Positions 1 through 9,606 of a stretch of DNA of 64,000 nucleotides are shown here, piece by piece (the first letter of the stretch is position 1; each line of letters starts with the position of its first letter). The DNA is from Ga0077555 sp050187415 (lineage in GTDB: Bacteria; Pseudomonadota; Alphaproteobacteria; Rhizobiales; Hyphomicrobiaceae), in the NCBI GenBank assembly GCA_050187415.1, contig JBFWXN010000022.1, positions 1-64,000 of the forward strand, written 5' to 3'. The notes under the pieces were generated by a model. That model was not told the origin of the DNA. It was given only the letters and a program-made list of their open reading frames with translations, and ran no database searches. Position numbers and translations under genes: made by a program.

Positions 1-462
1 CCTCTTGGTCGCTTCCGGGGCCTGCCGCTCTACGAGGAGCGCTATGCGTTGCTGGTGCCGCCAGATGGCCCGTTCGAAGCGCGCGAAACCGTCACGTGGC
101 GCGAAGCCGGCCAGCTCCCGCTTTGCCAGCTATCTCCCGACATGCAGAACCGGCGGCTGATCGACCGGCACCTGCGTGAAGCCGGCGCCACCGCGCTGTG
201 CAGCCTCGAATCGAACTCGATGCTGATCCTCTACAATCACGTGCGGACCGGCGAGTGGGCCAGCATCATGCCCGTTCGCTTTACCGAACAATTCCCGCAA
301 CCCGGGCGACTGCGCGCGATCCCGCTGGTGGAGCCGGACGTGCGCCACGTGATCGGCCTGATCCTGCCCGATCGCAACACCCAGACGCCCATGGTCTCGC
401 GCTTCGCCGTGTCGGCCGAAAAATCGTTCGTCGTCGGACGAAACCAACGACGGGCCCGCTGA
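1..462 (+). CDS. LysR-family transcriptional regulator, C-terminal part (partial at window edge)
   Basis: The reading frame is open from base 1 and encodes the end of a LysR substrate-binding domain: an N-terminal stretch ending in LYEERYALLVP, a middle segment with a hydrophobic pocket region (NSMLILYNHV), and a short tail after a final strand (HVIGLILPDR). The helix-turn-helix half lies outside the window. It stops about 100 bases before the formate dehydrogenase operon on the same strand, so it is probably the regulator of that operon, as is common for fds clusters. This role is inferred from position only; the DNA-binding domain is not visible. Confidence 0.8.
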   Translation, partial: PLGRFRGLPLYEERYALLVPPDGPFEARETVTWREAGQLPLCQLSPDMQNRRLIDRHLREAGATALCSLESNSMLILYNHVRTGEWASIMPVRFTEQFPQPGRLRAIPLVEPDVRHVIGLILPDRNTQTPMVSRFAVSAEKSFVVGRNQRRAR

Positions 463-564
463 CGACGACCCCGCTCGATCAGCATTTGCAATCGGTCAAC
501 GGAATGACTTTATTGATCAAAAGTAGCGCTTCGCCAATGGTGGGGCTCGAACGGAGGATTGCGA

Positions 565-1038
565 ATGGCGAACACTGACGCGGAGGTCGCCTCACGCGTG
601 GCCGATGTACTGGCTTCGTTCGCCAACGTGGAAGCGCCGCTCCTGGAAATCCTTCACGCGGTCCAGCACGAGCTCGGCTACGTGCCCGATGCAGCCAAGT
701 TGCAGATCGCCGAAGCTCTCAACCTCAGCCGCGCCGAAGTGCACGGGGTGGTCAGCTTCTATCACGACTTTCGCGATGCGCCGGCCGGGCGCCACGTTTT
801 GAAGATCTGCCGGGCCGAGGCGTGCCAGTCGATGGGCGCCGAAGCAAATGCGCGTCGGGCTCAGGAGGTGCTGGGCATTGGCATGGGCGCTACGATGCCG
901 AACGGCGCGGCCACACTCGAGGCGGTCTATTGCCTCGGCATGTGTGCATGCGCGCCGGCAGTCATGATCGACGACAGGCCCGTCGGGCGGGTCGACGGCG
1001 AGATGCTGGAGACACTTCTGGTGGAGGCACAGCGTTGA
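565..1038 (+). CDS. fdsG: NAD-dependent formate dehydrogenase gamma subunit (FdsG, NuoE-like)
   Basis: A 157-residue NuoE-type iron-sulfur protein, the small electron-transfer subunit of the soluble, molybdenum-containing formate dehydrogenase that oxidises formate to CO2 with NAD+ in the cytoplasm. The four cysteines of a thioredoxin-fold [2Fe-2S] cluster are present as C82-x4-C87 and C123-x3-C127 (CLGMC). The ATG at 565 is preferred over an upstream TTG because GGAGG at 553-557 sits seven bases before it. Its stop codon overlaps the start of fdsB, which indicates translational coupling. It is the first gene of fdsG-B-A-fdhD-fdsD. Confidence 0.95.
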   Translation: MANTDAEVASRVADVLASFANVEAPLLEILHAVQHELGYVPDAAKLQIAEALNLSRAEVHGVVSFYHDFRDAPAGRHVLKICRAEACQSMGAEANARRAQEVLGIGMGATMPNGAATLEAVYCLGMCACAPAVMIDDRPVGRVDGEMLETLLVEAQR

Positions 1039-2591
1039 GAGCCACGGTTTACATTCCGGGCGATTCAGGCGCCCGCGCGGTCGGGGCCGACGGCGTAGCC
1101 GAAGCCGTTGCCGCCGAAGCCGCCCGGCGCGGCCTCGAGGTGGACATCGTGCGCAACGGCTCGCGCGGCCTCTATTGGCTGGAGACCTTGCTCGAGGTCG
1201 TCGTCGACGGTAAACGCGTCGGATATGGTCCTGTCGCGGGGAAGGACGTCGCCGCGCTTTTCGATGCCGGCTTCCTTTCCGGTGGCCGGCACGCCAAAAG
1301 TGTCGGCGTCGTCGAGGAGATAGATTTTCTCAAACGGCAGACCCGGTTGACGTTCGCGCGCTGCGGTATCGTCGATCCGCGATCGCTCGCCGATTACGAG
1401 GCGCACGGCGGCCTGGCAGGCTTGCGCAAGGCAGCCGCCATGACGCCGGCAGAGATCGTCGCCACGGTCAGCGATTCGGGGCTTCGCGGGCGCGGCGGCG
1501 CCGGCTTTCCCGCGGGTATAAAGTGGAAGACCGTGCTCGACGCACCGGGCGCGCCGAAGGTCATCGTGTGCAACGCCGATGAAGGCGACAGCGGCACATT
1601 CGCCGATCGCATGATCATGGAAGGCGACCCGTTCGTGCTCATCGAGGGCATGGCGATCGCCGCATTGGCGACCGGGGCAACGCAGGGTTTCGTCTACATT
1701 CGCTCGGAATATCCGCACGCGATCGCCTCGATGCACGAGGCCATTCGGACGGCGCGGGCGGCGGGCATTCTGGGTCTCCCGCTGCGTGACGGTGGCGAAG
1801 CCTTCGACATCGACGTGCGTGTCGGGGCCGGTGCCTACGTCTGCGGCGAGGAAACGTCGCTGCTGAACAGCCTCGAGGGAAAGCGCGGCGTGGTTCGCGC
1901 CAAGCCGCCGTTGCCGGCCCACGAGGGGTTTCTTGGCAGGCCGACGGTGGTCAACAATGTCATCACGCTCGCGTCAGTGCCGATTGTCCTCGCGAACGGG
2001 GCCGCTGCCTATCGCGACTTCGGCATGGGCCGCTCGCGCGGAACAATCCCGATCCAGCTCGCAGGCAACGTGCGTCATGGAGGGCTCTTCGAGACCGCCT
2101 TCGGCATTACACTCGGGGAACTGATCGACGACGTCGGCGGCGGCACGCTGACGGGGCGACCGGTCCGGGCCGTGCAGGTCGGCGGCCCGCTCGGTGCTTA
2201 CTTCCCCCGTGACCTGTTCGATACGCCGTTCGATTACGAGGCCTTCGCCGGCAAGGATGGCCTGATCGGCCACGCCGGCATCGTCGTCTTCGACGACAGC
2301 GTCGACATGATGGCCCAGGCCCGCTTCGCCTTCGAATTCTGCGCCATCGAAAGTTGCGGCAAGTGCACGCCGTGCCGAATCGGCGCCGTGCGCGGTGCCG
2401 AGACGATCGACAAGATCCGCGACGGGGTCGAGCCTGAGAAACAGAAAGCCCTGATCGCCGATCTTTGCCAGACGATGAAATTTGGCTCGTTGTGCGCGCT
2501 CGGCGGATTCACGCCCTATCCTGTGATGAGCGCGCTCAAACATTTTCCAGGGGACTTCCGATCCCCCAACCGGCTTCAGGCCGCGGAGTAG
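1035..2591 (+). CDS. fdsB: NAD-dependent formate dehydrogenase beta subunit (FdsB, NuoF-like)
   Basis: A 518-residue NuoF-type flavoprotein that passes electrons from the FdsA cluster chain through FMN to NAD+. The NADH-binding glycine-rich motif GRGGAGFPAG lies near residues 152-161, the FMN region GAYVCGEETSL near 266-276, and the [4Fe-4S] motif ESCGKCTPCR near 438-448. The N-terminal ~120 residues resemble the thioredoxin-like extension typical of FdsB. The chosen start is a TTG overlapping the fdsG stop (TTGA) with GGAGG at 1023-1027; the frame is open further upstream but that part only shadows fdsG. Length matches the family. Confidence 0.94.
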   Translation: MRATVYIPGDSGARAVGADGVAEAVAAEAARRGLEVDIVRNGSRGLYWLETLLEVVVDGKRVGYGPVAGKDVAALFDAGFLSGGRHAKSVGVVEEIDFLKRQTRLTFARCGIVDPRSLADYEAHGGLAGLRKAAAMTPAEIVATVSDSGLRGRGGAGFPAGIKWKTVLDAPGAPKVIVCNADEGDSGTFADRMIMEGDPFVLIEGMAIAALATGATQGFVYIRSEYPHAIASMHEAIRTARAAGILGLPLRDGGEAFDIDVRVGAGAYVCGEETSLLNSLEGKRGVVRAKPPLPAHEGFLGRPTVVNNVITLASVPIVLANGAAAYRDFGMGRSRGTIPIQLAGNVRHGGLFETAFGITLGELIDDVGGGTLTGRPVRAVQVGGPLGAYFPRDLFDTPFDYEAFAGKDGLIGHAGIVVFDDSVDMMAQARFAFEFCAIESCGKCTPCRIGAVRGAETIDKIRDGVEPEKQKALIADLCQTMKFGSLCALGGFTPYPVMSALKHFPGDFRSPNRLQAAE

Positions 2592-2596
2592 TTGTC

Positions 2597-5476
2597 ATGG
2601 GACTGGTACACGAGATCGACTTCGGTACGCCTGCCAAGCAGTCCGATAAGTCCGTCACCCTCCGCATCGACGGCTTCGACGTGACGGTGCCCGAGGGCAC
2701 ATCGATCATGCGTGCGGCGATGGAAGCCGGCATCCAGGTGCCGAAGCTGTGCGCGACCGACATGGTCGATGCATTCGGCTCGTGCCGCCTGTGCCTCGTC
2801 GAGATCGAAGGGCGTCCGGGCACGCCCGCATCGTGCACGACGCCGGTCGCTCCCGGCATGGTCGTGAAAACACAGTCGTCCCGCCTGAAAGATATCCGTC
2901 GCGGGGTCATGGAACTCTACATCTCCGATCATCCGCTCGACTGCCTCACGTGTGCCGCCAACGGCGACTGCGAGCTGCAGGACATGGCGGGCGCGGTCGG
3001 CCTGCGGGACGTGCGCTACGGCTACGACGGCGGCAACCACGTCAAGCCCCGCGCCGGGATCGACGGCATCAACATGCAATGGATGCCGAAGGACGAGTCC
3101 AACCCCTATTTCACGTACGACCCGTCGAAATGCATCGTGTGCTCCCGCTGCGTGCGGGCTTGCGAGGAGGTGCAGGGCACGTTCGCGCTGACCATCGAGG
3201 GGCGCGGGTTCGACAGCCGCGTTTCGGCCGGCATGCACGAGGATTTCCTGAGCTCGGAGTGCGTTTCGTGCGGCGCCTGCGTGCAAGCCTGCCCGACGGC
3301 CACCTTGCAGGAGAAGTCGGTCATCGAGATCGGCCAGCCCGAGCACTCGGTGGTCACGACGTGTGCCTATTGCGGCGTCGGCTGCTCGTTCAAGGCCGAG
3401 ATGCGGGGCGAGGAACTCGTCCGTATGGTCCCCTATAAGGAGGGCGAGGCCAACCGCGGGCATTCGTGCGTCAAGGGCCGTTTCGCCTGGGGCTATGCCA
3501 GCCACCAGGATCGCATCCTCCATCCGATGATTCGCGAGACGATCGACCAGCCTTGGCGCGAAGCCTCATGGGACGAAGCGCTGTCGTTCGCCGCGACGCG
3601 GCTGCGCGACATCCAGGCGCGTCATGGGCGCGAGGCGATCGGCGTCATCACATCCTCACGCTGCACCAACGAGGAAACCTTCCTCGTGCAGAAGCTGGCA
3701 CGCGCCGTATTCCTCAACAACAACACCGACACCTGCGCGCGCGTCTGTCATTCGCCGACCGGATACGGCCTCGGTCAGACCTTCGGCACCTCGGCCGGCA
3801 CGCAGAATTTCGACAGCGTCGAGCACAGCGACGTCGTGCTCGTGATCGGTGCCAATCCGACCGATGGCCATCCGGTATTTGCATCTCGCCTGAAGAAGCG
3901 CCTCCGCCAGGGCGCCAAGCTGATCGTCGTCGATCCGCGCCGTATCGATCTCGTGCGTTCGGCCCACATCGCCGCAGCGCACCATCTCCAGATCAAGCCC
4001 GGCACCAACGTCGCCGTGGTGACCGCCCTCGCACACGTCATCGTGACCGAGAAGCTCTACGACGAGACCTTCATCCGCGAGCGGTGCGACTGGGACGAAT
4101 TCCTCGAGTACGCCGAGTTCGTGTCGCATCCGTCAGTCGGCCCGGAGGCGGTCGAGTCACTGACCGGCGTCCCCGCCGACGAACTGCGCCAAGCAGCACG
4201 CCTCTTTGCGACGGGCGGCAACGGCGCCATCTACTACGGCCTTGGCGTGACCGAGCACAGTCAGGGCTCGACGGCCGTCATCGGCATTGCGAACCTTGCC
4301 ATGCTGACAGGCAACATCGGGCGCAAGGGCGTTGGCGTGAACCCGCTGCGAGGGCAGAACAACGTGCAGGGCTCGTGCGACATGGGCTCGTTCCCGCACG
4401 AGCTGCCCGGCTATCGCCACGTCAAGAACGCCGACGTGCGCGCGATCTTCGAGAAAGCCTGGGATGTGGAGATCTCCGATGAGCCGGGGCTGCGCATCCC
4501 GAACATGCTGGACGCGGCGGTCGAGGGCTCTTTCAAGGGCATCTATATCCAGGGCGAGGATATCCTTCAGTCCGATCCCGACACGCGACACGTGTCGGCC
4601 GGCCTCGCGGCTATGGACTGCGTGATCGTGCACGACTTGTTCTTGAACGAGACGGCGAACTATGCACACGTCTTCCTGCCGGGATCGACCTTCCTCGAGA
4701 AGGACGGCACGTTCACGAACGCCGAGCGGCGCGTGAACCGCGTGCGTCGCGTCATCGCCCCCAAGAACGGGTATGCCGACTGGGAGGTCACACAGCTTCT
4801 GGCCAACGCCATGGGCGCCGACTGGCACTACACGCATCCGAGCCAGATCATGGCCGAGATTGCGGCCACCACGCCGGGTTTCGCCAATATCACCTACGAG
4901 ATGCTGGACGAGCGCGGCTCCGTGCAATGGCCATGCAACGACGCGGCGCCGGACGGTTCGCCGGTGATGCACGTCAACGGTTTCGTGCGCGGCAAGGGCC
5001 GCTTCATCAATACCGAGTACATCGCGACCGATGAGAAGACCGGGCCGCGGTTCCCACTGCTGCTCACGACCGGACGCATTCTTTCGCAGTATAATGTCGG
5101 CGCCCAGACGCGGCGCACCGCAAACGTGGTGTGGCACGCCGAGGACGTGCTCGAAATCCATCCTCACGATGCCGAGGTGCGCGGCATCAAGCACGGCGAC
5201 TGGGTCAAGCTGGCAAGCCGCGTCGGCGAAACCTCTCTGCGGGCCGAGATCACCGACCGCGTCGCGCCCGGCGTCGTCTACACGACCTTCCACCACCCAG
5301 GGACGCAGGCAAACGTCATCACGACGGAGTTCTCGGACTGGGCGACAAACTGCCCGGAATACAAAGTCACCGCGGTGCAGGTCTCGCCCTCGAACGGGCC
5401 GACCCAATGGCAGGAGGACTACGATGAGCTCGGCGTGCGCGCGCGGCGCATCGCTCCCGCCGACGCTGCCGAGTGA
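2597..5476 (+). CDS. fdsA: NAD-dependent formate dehydrogenase alpha subunit (FdsA), molybdenum catalytic subunit
   Basis: A 959-residue catalytic subunit that oxidises formate at a bis-MGD molybdenum centre. In order: N-terminal NuoG-like [2Fe-2S] domain (CATDM...SCRLC, about 52-68), the Cys-rich segment HPLDCLTC (about 111-118), two ferredoxin-type motifs CIVCSRCVRAC (about 179-189) and CVSCGACVQACP (about 222-233), a proximal [4Fe-4S] motif CAYCGVGC (about 256-263), then the molybdopterin oxidoreductase domain. The Mo ligand is a cysteine, not selenocysteine, within TCARVCHSP near 380-384. GGAG at 2585-2588 supports the ATG at 2597. Length is that of known FdsA proteins. Confidence 0.96.
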   Translation: MGLVHEIDFGTPAKQSDKSVTLRIDGFDVTVPEGTSIMRAAMEAGIQVPKLCATDMVDAFGSCRLCLVEIEGRPGTPASCTTPVAPGMVVKTQSSRLKDIRRGVMELYISDHPLDCLTCAANGDCELQDMAGAVGLRDVRYGYDGGNHVKPRAGIDGINMQWMPKDESNPYFTYDPSKCIVCSRCVRACEEVQGTFALTIEGRGFDSRVSAGMHEDFLSSECVSCGACVQACPTATLQEKSVIEIGQPEHSVVTTCAYCGVGCSFKAEMRGEELVRMVPYKEGEANRGHSCVKGRFAWGYASHQDRILHPMIRETIDQPWREASWDEALSFAATRLRDIQARHGREAIGVITSSRCTNEETFLVQKLARAVFLNNNTDTCARVCHSPTGYGLGQTFGTSAGTQNFDSVEHSDVVLVIGANPTDGHPVFASRLKKRLRQGAKLIVVDPRRIDLVRSAHIAAAHHLQIKPGTNVAVVTALAHVIVTEKLYDETFIRERCDWDEFLEYAEFVSHPSVGPEAVESLTGVPADELRQAARLFATGGNGAIYYGLGVTEHSQGSTAVIGIANLAMLTGNIGRKGVGVNPLRGQNNVQGSCDMGSFPHELPGYRHVKNADVRAIFEKAWDVEISDEPGLRIPNMLDAAVEGSFKGIYIQGEDILQSDPDTRHVSAGLAAMDCVIVHDLFLNETANYAHVFLPGSTFLEKDGTFTNAERRVNRVRRVIAPKNGYADWEVTQLLANAMGADWHYTHPSQIMAEIAATTPGFANITYEMLDERGSVQWPCNDAAPDGSPVMHVNGFVRGKGRFINTEYIATDEKTGPRFPLLLTTGRILSQYNVGAQTRRTANVVWHAEDVLEIHPHDAEVRGIKHGDWVKLASRVGETSLRAEITDRVAPGVVYTTFHHPGTQANVITTEFSDWATNCPEYKVTAVQVSPSNGPTQWQEDYDELGVRARRIAPADAAE

Positions 5477-5486
5477 AAGGACCGCC

Positions 5487-6302
5487 GTGCAGACGACACG
5501 GAGTGTCCGGCGCATCGAATGGCGCGATGGGCTGGCGCTGCAAGGCACGCGCACCCTGGCGGAGGAGCAGCCGATCGCAATCAGCTACAACGGCTCCACG
5601 CATGCCGTGCTGATGGCGACACCCGCCGATCTCGAGGATCTCGGCATCGGCTTCTCGATGACCGAAGGCATCATCGACAGCATCGGCGCCATCGAGGCAA
5701 TCGAGGTCGTCGCCTTCGACATCGGCTACGACGTGCAGTTGAGAGTGCGCGACGACATCGCCGAGCGCCTCGCCAAGCGGCGGCGCACGATGGCGGGTCC
5801 GGTCGGTTGCGGCTTGTGCGGCCTGGAGAGCCTGGAGGCGGCCACCCGCAAGCTCGACCCTGTGACGGCGGACCAAGCCTTCTCCACCACAGATATTGCC
5901 CGCGGCGTGCGCTCGATGGAAACGCACCAGTCACTCAATCGTGCCACCTCAGCCGTGCACGCGGCCGGCTTTTTTCTTCCAGGTCACGACGTCAGCCTCG
6001 TTCGCGAGGACGTCGGCCGGCACAACGCGCTGGACAAGCTCATCGGTGCGCTGTTCCGCGCCGGGAGCAAGGCCGATGCCGGCGGATTTGTCATCACGAG
6101 CCGCGTCTCCGTCGAGCTTGTGCAAAAGATCGCGGCCGCAGGCGGCGGCTTGCTTGCGGCAATTTCCGCGCCCACCGCGTATGCGGTTCGCGCAGGCGAA
6201 GAAACGAATGTGACGATCGTCGCGGTCGTTCGCGGCAATGCCTTCGAGGTTTTCACTCACGCACACCGCCTCACGTCCGGAGCCGCCCCCGATGTCGCAT
6301 GA
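5487..6302 (+). CDS. fdhD: FdhD sulfurtransferase required for formate dehydrogenase activity
   Basis: A 271-residue FdhD protein. The family binds the bis-MGD cofactor and delivers sulfur from a cysteine desulfurase so that formate dehydrogenase acquires its essential terminal sulfido ligand. The catalytic cysteine loop is present as GCGLCG near residues 107-112. The start is a GTG at 5487 with AAAGG at 5476-5480; the large open frame upstream only shadows fdsA. It sits between fdsA and fdsD and overlaps fdsD by 11 bases, the usual fds operon arrangement. Confidence 0.94.
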   Translation: MQTTRSVRRIEWRDGLALQGTRTLAEEQPIAISYNGSTHAVLMATPADLEDLGIGFSMTEGIIDSIGAIEAIEVVAFDIGYDVQLRVRDDIAERLAKRRRTMAGPVGCGLCGLESLEAATRKLDPVTADQAFSTTDIARGVRSMETHQSLNRATSAVHAAGFFLPGHDVSLVREDVGRHNALDKLIGALFRAGSKADAGGFVITSRVSVELVQKIAAAGGGLLAAISAPTAYAVRAGEETNVTIVAVVRGNAFEVFTHAHRLTSGAAPDVA

Positions 6303-6510
6303 CAAGCTCGTCTATATGGCCAACCAGATCGCCGCCGCTTTCCGCAAACGATCGGGCGAAGACCCTGTCGCCTCGACGGCAGAGCACATTTCGAATTTCT
6401 GGGAGCCCCGAATGCGCGCGCAGCTTTTTGCATTGTTGGATCAGGATCCCGACCGGTTCGACCCGACCGTGCGTGCTGCGCGCGAGCGCATCCGGCCGGT
6501 GAAAGCGTAG
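6292..6510 (+). CDS. fdsD: Formate dehydrogenase delta subunit / assembly factor FdsD
   Basis: A 72-residue protein of the FdsD family, beginning MSHDKLVYMANQIA. In characterised fds systems FdsD, together with FdsC/FdhD, supports insertion or stabilisation of the molybdenum cofactor. The start ATG lies inside the 3' end of fdhD, indicating coupled translation. It is the last gene of the operon; no separate fdsC is seen, so the single fdhD gene presumably does that job. Confidence 0.88.
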   Translation: MSHDKLVYMANQIAAAFRKRSGEDPVASTAEHISNFWEPRMRAQLFALLDQDPDRFDPTVRAARERIRPVKA

Positions 6511-6537
6511 GAACACGCGCATCCGGCGACAGATCGG

Positions 6538-7278
6538 TCAGATGAGCGGCCGCGCGAGCAGATAGACACCGAGCGAGAAGAGACCGGCGAAGAACCACTG
6601 CCGGAACCCGCCGGGAGAGAGGCGCCGGCGGACAAGTTGCCCGAACCACATCCCCGCGCATGCGAACAGCAGTCCTGTCATGGCTTTGGCACCCAAAGTG
6701 ATGTCGAAGCCGCCCGCCGCGCCGATGTTCACGGCAAGCGCGAGCGTCGAGACGGTGAAGGACAGTCCCAAGGCTTGGACGAGCGCCTCCTTCTCGAGAC
6801 CGATCGCCTGCATGTAAGGAACGGCCGGGAGCACGAAGACACCGGTGGCCGCGGTGACCAGCCCGGTCATCGCACCGACCACCGGCGACAGAACGGTCTC
6901 CCAGCTTTTCGGAACCGATAGCTCCAGCCTGACGAAACCGGTCGTGGCGTAGAGCGCCAGCGCCGCGCCGAGCAGCGCGGTTCCATGCTGGGCCGACGCT
7001 CCCGTCATCAGGCCTCGTCCGACCCACGTGGCAACGCACGAGGCGAGCAGCATGCTCCAGAGCCGGCGCAACACGATACCAAGCGCAGGACCCGCAATCA
7101 TCTGCCAGACGTTGGTCACGAACGACGGCAGGAGCAGAATGGCGGCGGCTTGCACAGGCGTCATCGCAGTCGCCAGCAATCCCATGGCAATGGTGGGCAG
7201 TCCTAGACCGACAACGCCCTTCACGGCTCCCGCCAGGGCGAAGACGAGGGCGACGAAAACGAGAATTGGATCGAGCAT
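6538..7278 (-). CDS. TauE/SafE-family permease (probable sulfite or organic-anion exporter)
   Basis: A 246-residue polytopic inner-membrane protein of the TauE/SafE (DUF81) family, with about seven to eight hydrophobic segments and the family's N-terminal pattern KGVVGLGLPTIAMGLL. Family members export small sulfur-containing or organic anions. The ATG at 7278 is used because it gives a normal-length protein starting at the first membrane segment; the longer open frame to 7413 would overlap the divergent regulator. It is transcribed away from the LysR gene at 7375, its likely regulator. The substrate cannot be read from sequence. Confidence 0.82.
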   Translation of the reverse strand: MLDPILVFVALVFALAGAVKGVVGLGLPTIAMGLLATAMTPVQAAAILLLPSFVTNVWQMIAGPALGIVLRRLWSMLLASCVATWVGRGLMTGASAQHGTALLGAALALYATTGFVRLELSVPKSWETVLSPVVGAMTGLVTAATGVFVLPAVPYMQAIGLEKEALVQALGLSFTVSTLALAVNIGAAGGFDITLGAKAMTGLLFACAGMWFGQLVRRRLSPGGFRQWFFAGLFSLGVYLLARPLI

Positions 7279-7374
7279 GGGCTTCAAGGTGGCGCAGCAC
7301 CGCAGCCGTGGCAATTCGGAGGTTATGAAGTTAGGCTTCGGATTATCCAAAGGTAGACTGGACCGGATAGGCTT

Positions 7375-8280
7375 GTGCGCTTCGACCTCGTCGATCTTCG
7401 ATTGTTCCTTCATGTCGCCGAGTTGAGCAGCATGACGCGCGGTGCCGAACGCTCGAACCTGGCGCTGGCCTCGGCAAGCTCACGCATTCGCGGCATGGAG
7501 GACGTTCTCGGCGTTTCCCTCCTGGTACGCGATCGCCGTGGCGTGCGGCTGACGGCGGCCGGCCAGTGCCTCGCCGAGCATGCGCGCCTTGTCGTGCAGC
7601 AGGTGGAGCGGATGCGTGGTGATCTCGGCTCGTTTTCGCGCGGCATAGCGGGCAGCATCAAATTGCTCACCAATACCGCGGCGCTCAGCGAGCACCTTCC
7701 GACGGTCCTGGCCGCGTTTCTCGCATCCAATCCGACCATCAGCCTCGAGATCGAGGAACGGGAGAGCTCCGACATAGCATCGGCCATGTCGTCCGGGCTC
7801 GCGGACATCGGCATCGCGTCTGGAGCGGCATTACCGGACACCCTCGAGCAGTTTCCATTCCGCAGGGACCTGCTGGTCATCGTGGTCCCGGGTGGCGACG
7901 AACTGGCACGCAGACGCCGCGTCGCTTTGGCCGACATCACGGATCGCGCATTCGTCGGACTTCCACGCGACAGTGCGCTGCAGCGGCATATCTCTGGACA
8001 TGCGACCAGACTTGGCGCGACGCTGAACATTCGGGCGCGTGTGACAAACTCCGATGCCGTATGCGCGATGGTAGACGCAGGGGCCGGGATCGGGATCGTT
8101 CCGGAAAGCTCGGCAAAGCGTTGCCGGGGCGGCATGAAGCTCGACATCGTGCGACTGCGCGATCCTTGGGCGGAGCGGCAACTGGTGATTTGTGTGAGGC
8201 AACTCAAGAAATTGCCGGTCGCGGCGCAACGGCTGGTGGCGCATCTGCGAAGCGTCGCAACACCTCGGCTGCAGCCTTGA
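7375..8280 (+). CDS. LysR-family transcriptional regulator
   Basis: A 301-residue LysR regulator. The N-terminal winged helix-turn-helix covers about residues 3-60 (FLHVAELSSMTRGAERSNLA, then a typical RIRGMEDVLGVSLLVRDRRG hinge). A two-lobed co-inducer domain follows from about 90. The start is a GTG. It is divergent from the TauE/SafE permease with about 96 bases between the starts, the classic arrangement for a LysR gene and its target. It could also influence the RND pump genes downstream, but they are 185 bases away and there is no direct evidence. Confidence 0.85.
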   Translation: MRFDLVDLRLFLHVAELSSMTRGAERSNLALASASSRIRGMEDVLGVSLLVRDRRGVRLTAAGQCLAEHARLVVQQVERMRGDLGSFSRGIAGSIKLLTNTAALSEHLPTVLAAFLASNPTISLEIEERESSDIASAMSSGLADIGIASGAALPDTLEQFPFRRDLLVIVVPGGDELARRRRVALADITDRAFVGLPRDSALQRHISGHATRLGATLNIRARVTNSDAVCAMVDAGAGIGIVPESSAKRCRGGMKLDIVRLRDPWAERQLVICVRQLKKLPVAAQRLVAHLRSVATPRLQP

Positions 8281-8465
8281 CGCGATTGCCGGCGGCGGCG
8301 CTTTCGCGTCCACTGGGTGCGCCGAGCAAGCTGCCTGCGCCAGACGCACCGACGTTTTCGATCCCGCGCAACTGCCAGCACCGGGACGTTGACCCCGTAC
8401 CCGCGACGGATATCGGCGCCGGTTGCGTTTCCGGTTGGGCATGCGCCCTATACGGGGGGACGCTT

Positions 8466-9533
8466 ATGGGGAGCCGCACACACATGAAAGCCATTGCCCC
8501 TCGACCACTTGTTGGCGCGCTGATCGCCGCCTGTGGCATCCTGCTGATCGCCGCGGGTCCGGCCGACGCGCAACGACGCAAAGGTAGGGGCGCGCAGACC
8601 ACCCCGGTGACGCTCGCCGACGTTGAGCTCGTTCCGATCAGAGAGCGTGTTGCAGCGGTCGGATCCGGTCGCGCACGGCGTCAAGTGACCATCGCGACGC
8701 GATCCGCGGGCATCGTCGAGAAGGTTCTGTTCGAAGGCGGCAAAATGGTCGATGCGAACCAGCCGCTCATTCAGCTGCACGCCGAAACCGAAGAAATCAC
8801 CGTCGAGACGGCGGCGGCGCAGCGCGCGCAGGCGGCGGACGCAGTCGACCGGCTGAAGCAGCTTACTGACGGCGCCGTCACGCGTGTGGCTCGCGCCGAG
8901 GCGGACACAGCGCTCAAGGTTGCCGATGCCGCGTTGCGCCGCGCCCGCGAGGAACTCGATCGCATGACCATTCGCGCGCCCTTCGCGGGAATCGTCGGCC
9001 TCACCAACATCCAGGTCGGCGACTACATCAGCGTCGGGACTCAGATTGCGTCGCTCGACGACCGTACATCTATACTGGTCGAGTTCACCGTGCCGGAATC
9101 GGTTGCCCCACTGGTCAAGCCCGGCCTTGCGATTCGGGCAAGCCTCGTCACGCGCTCCGGCGAAGTCTACCAGGGCAAGATCGGCGCAGTAGGCACGCGG
9201 ATCGATCCCGAGACGCGAACGCTCGACGTGCGCGGCGAAATTCCCAATCCCACGCTGGCGCTCATTCCGGGCTCGACATTCTCCATCAGCGTCCGACTGC
9301 CTGGAGAACAGGCGCCTCTCGTGCCGGGCCTGGCCGTGCAGTGGGACCGCCAGGGCGCCTACGTCTGGCGCCTGACGGCGGGCAACACCGTCGAGCGTGT
9401 CGGGATCGCGATCATCTCGCGCGATGGCGACCGCGTGATGGTCGATGCGAAGCTCCAGGGCGGCGACAAGGTGATCCATGAGGGCGGCGACCAGCTTCGC
9501 CCCGGCCAGACGGTCATGCCGCAAGGCACGTGA
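8466..9533 (+). CDS. RND efflux pump periplasmic adaptor (membrane fusion protein)
   Basis: A 355-residue HlyD/AcrA-type membrane fusion protein. After a short cytoplasmic start it has a hydrophobic export signal (about residues 15-36, ending ADAQ), then a barrel-sandwich (lipoyl-like) domain split by a short alpha-helical hairpin, with the family signature RAPFAGIVG near residue 173, and a beta-barrel domain. It bridges the inner-membrane transporter to an outer-membrane channel. The ATG at 8466 follows a run of G and A with five bases spacing; an internal ATG at 8484 is also possible. The transporter gene starts 73 bases downstream, so the two form one operon; no TolC-like gene is present here. 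Confidence 0.88.
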   Translation: MGSRTHMKAIAPRPLVGALIAACGILLIAAGPADAQRRKGRGAQTTPVTLADVELVPIRERVAAVGSGRARRQVTIATRSAGIVEKVLFEGGKMVDANQPLIQLHAETEEITVETAAAQRAQAADAVDRLKQLTDGAVTRVARAEADTALKVADAALRRAREELDRMTIRAPFAGIVGLTNIQVGDYISVGTQIASLDDRTSILVEFTVPESVAPLVKPGLAIRASLVTRSGEVYQGKIGAVGTRIDPETRTLDVRGEIPNPTLALIPGSTFSISVRLPGEQAPLVPGLAVQWDRQGAYVWRLTAGNTVERVGIAIISRDGDRVMVDAKLQGGDKVIHEGGDQLRPGQTVMPQGT

Positions 9534-9606
9534 TCGGGCCCGCAATCCGACACATCCCCCCACTCCCCGGCGATTCGCCATTTTGCCGACTTGAGGACTT
9601 GTTGCC

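Noticed and set aside
5466..5490. FdhD starting far upstream within fdsA, as the long open frame suggests
   Set aside because: The FdhD domain begins after the GTG at 5487, which has AAAGG before it; upstream sequence only shadows fdsA.
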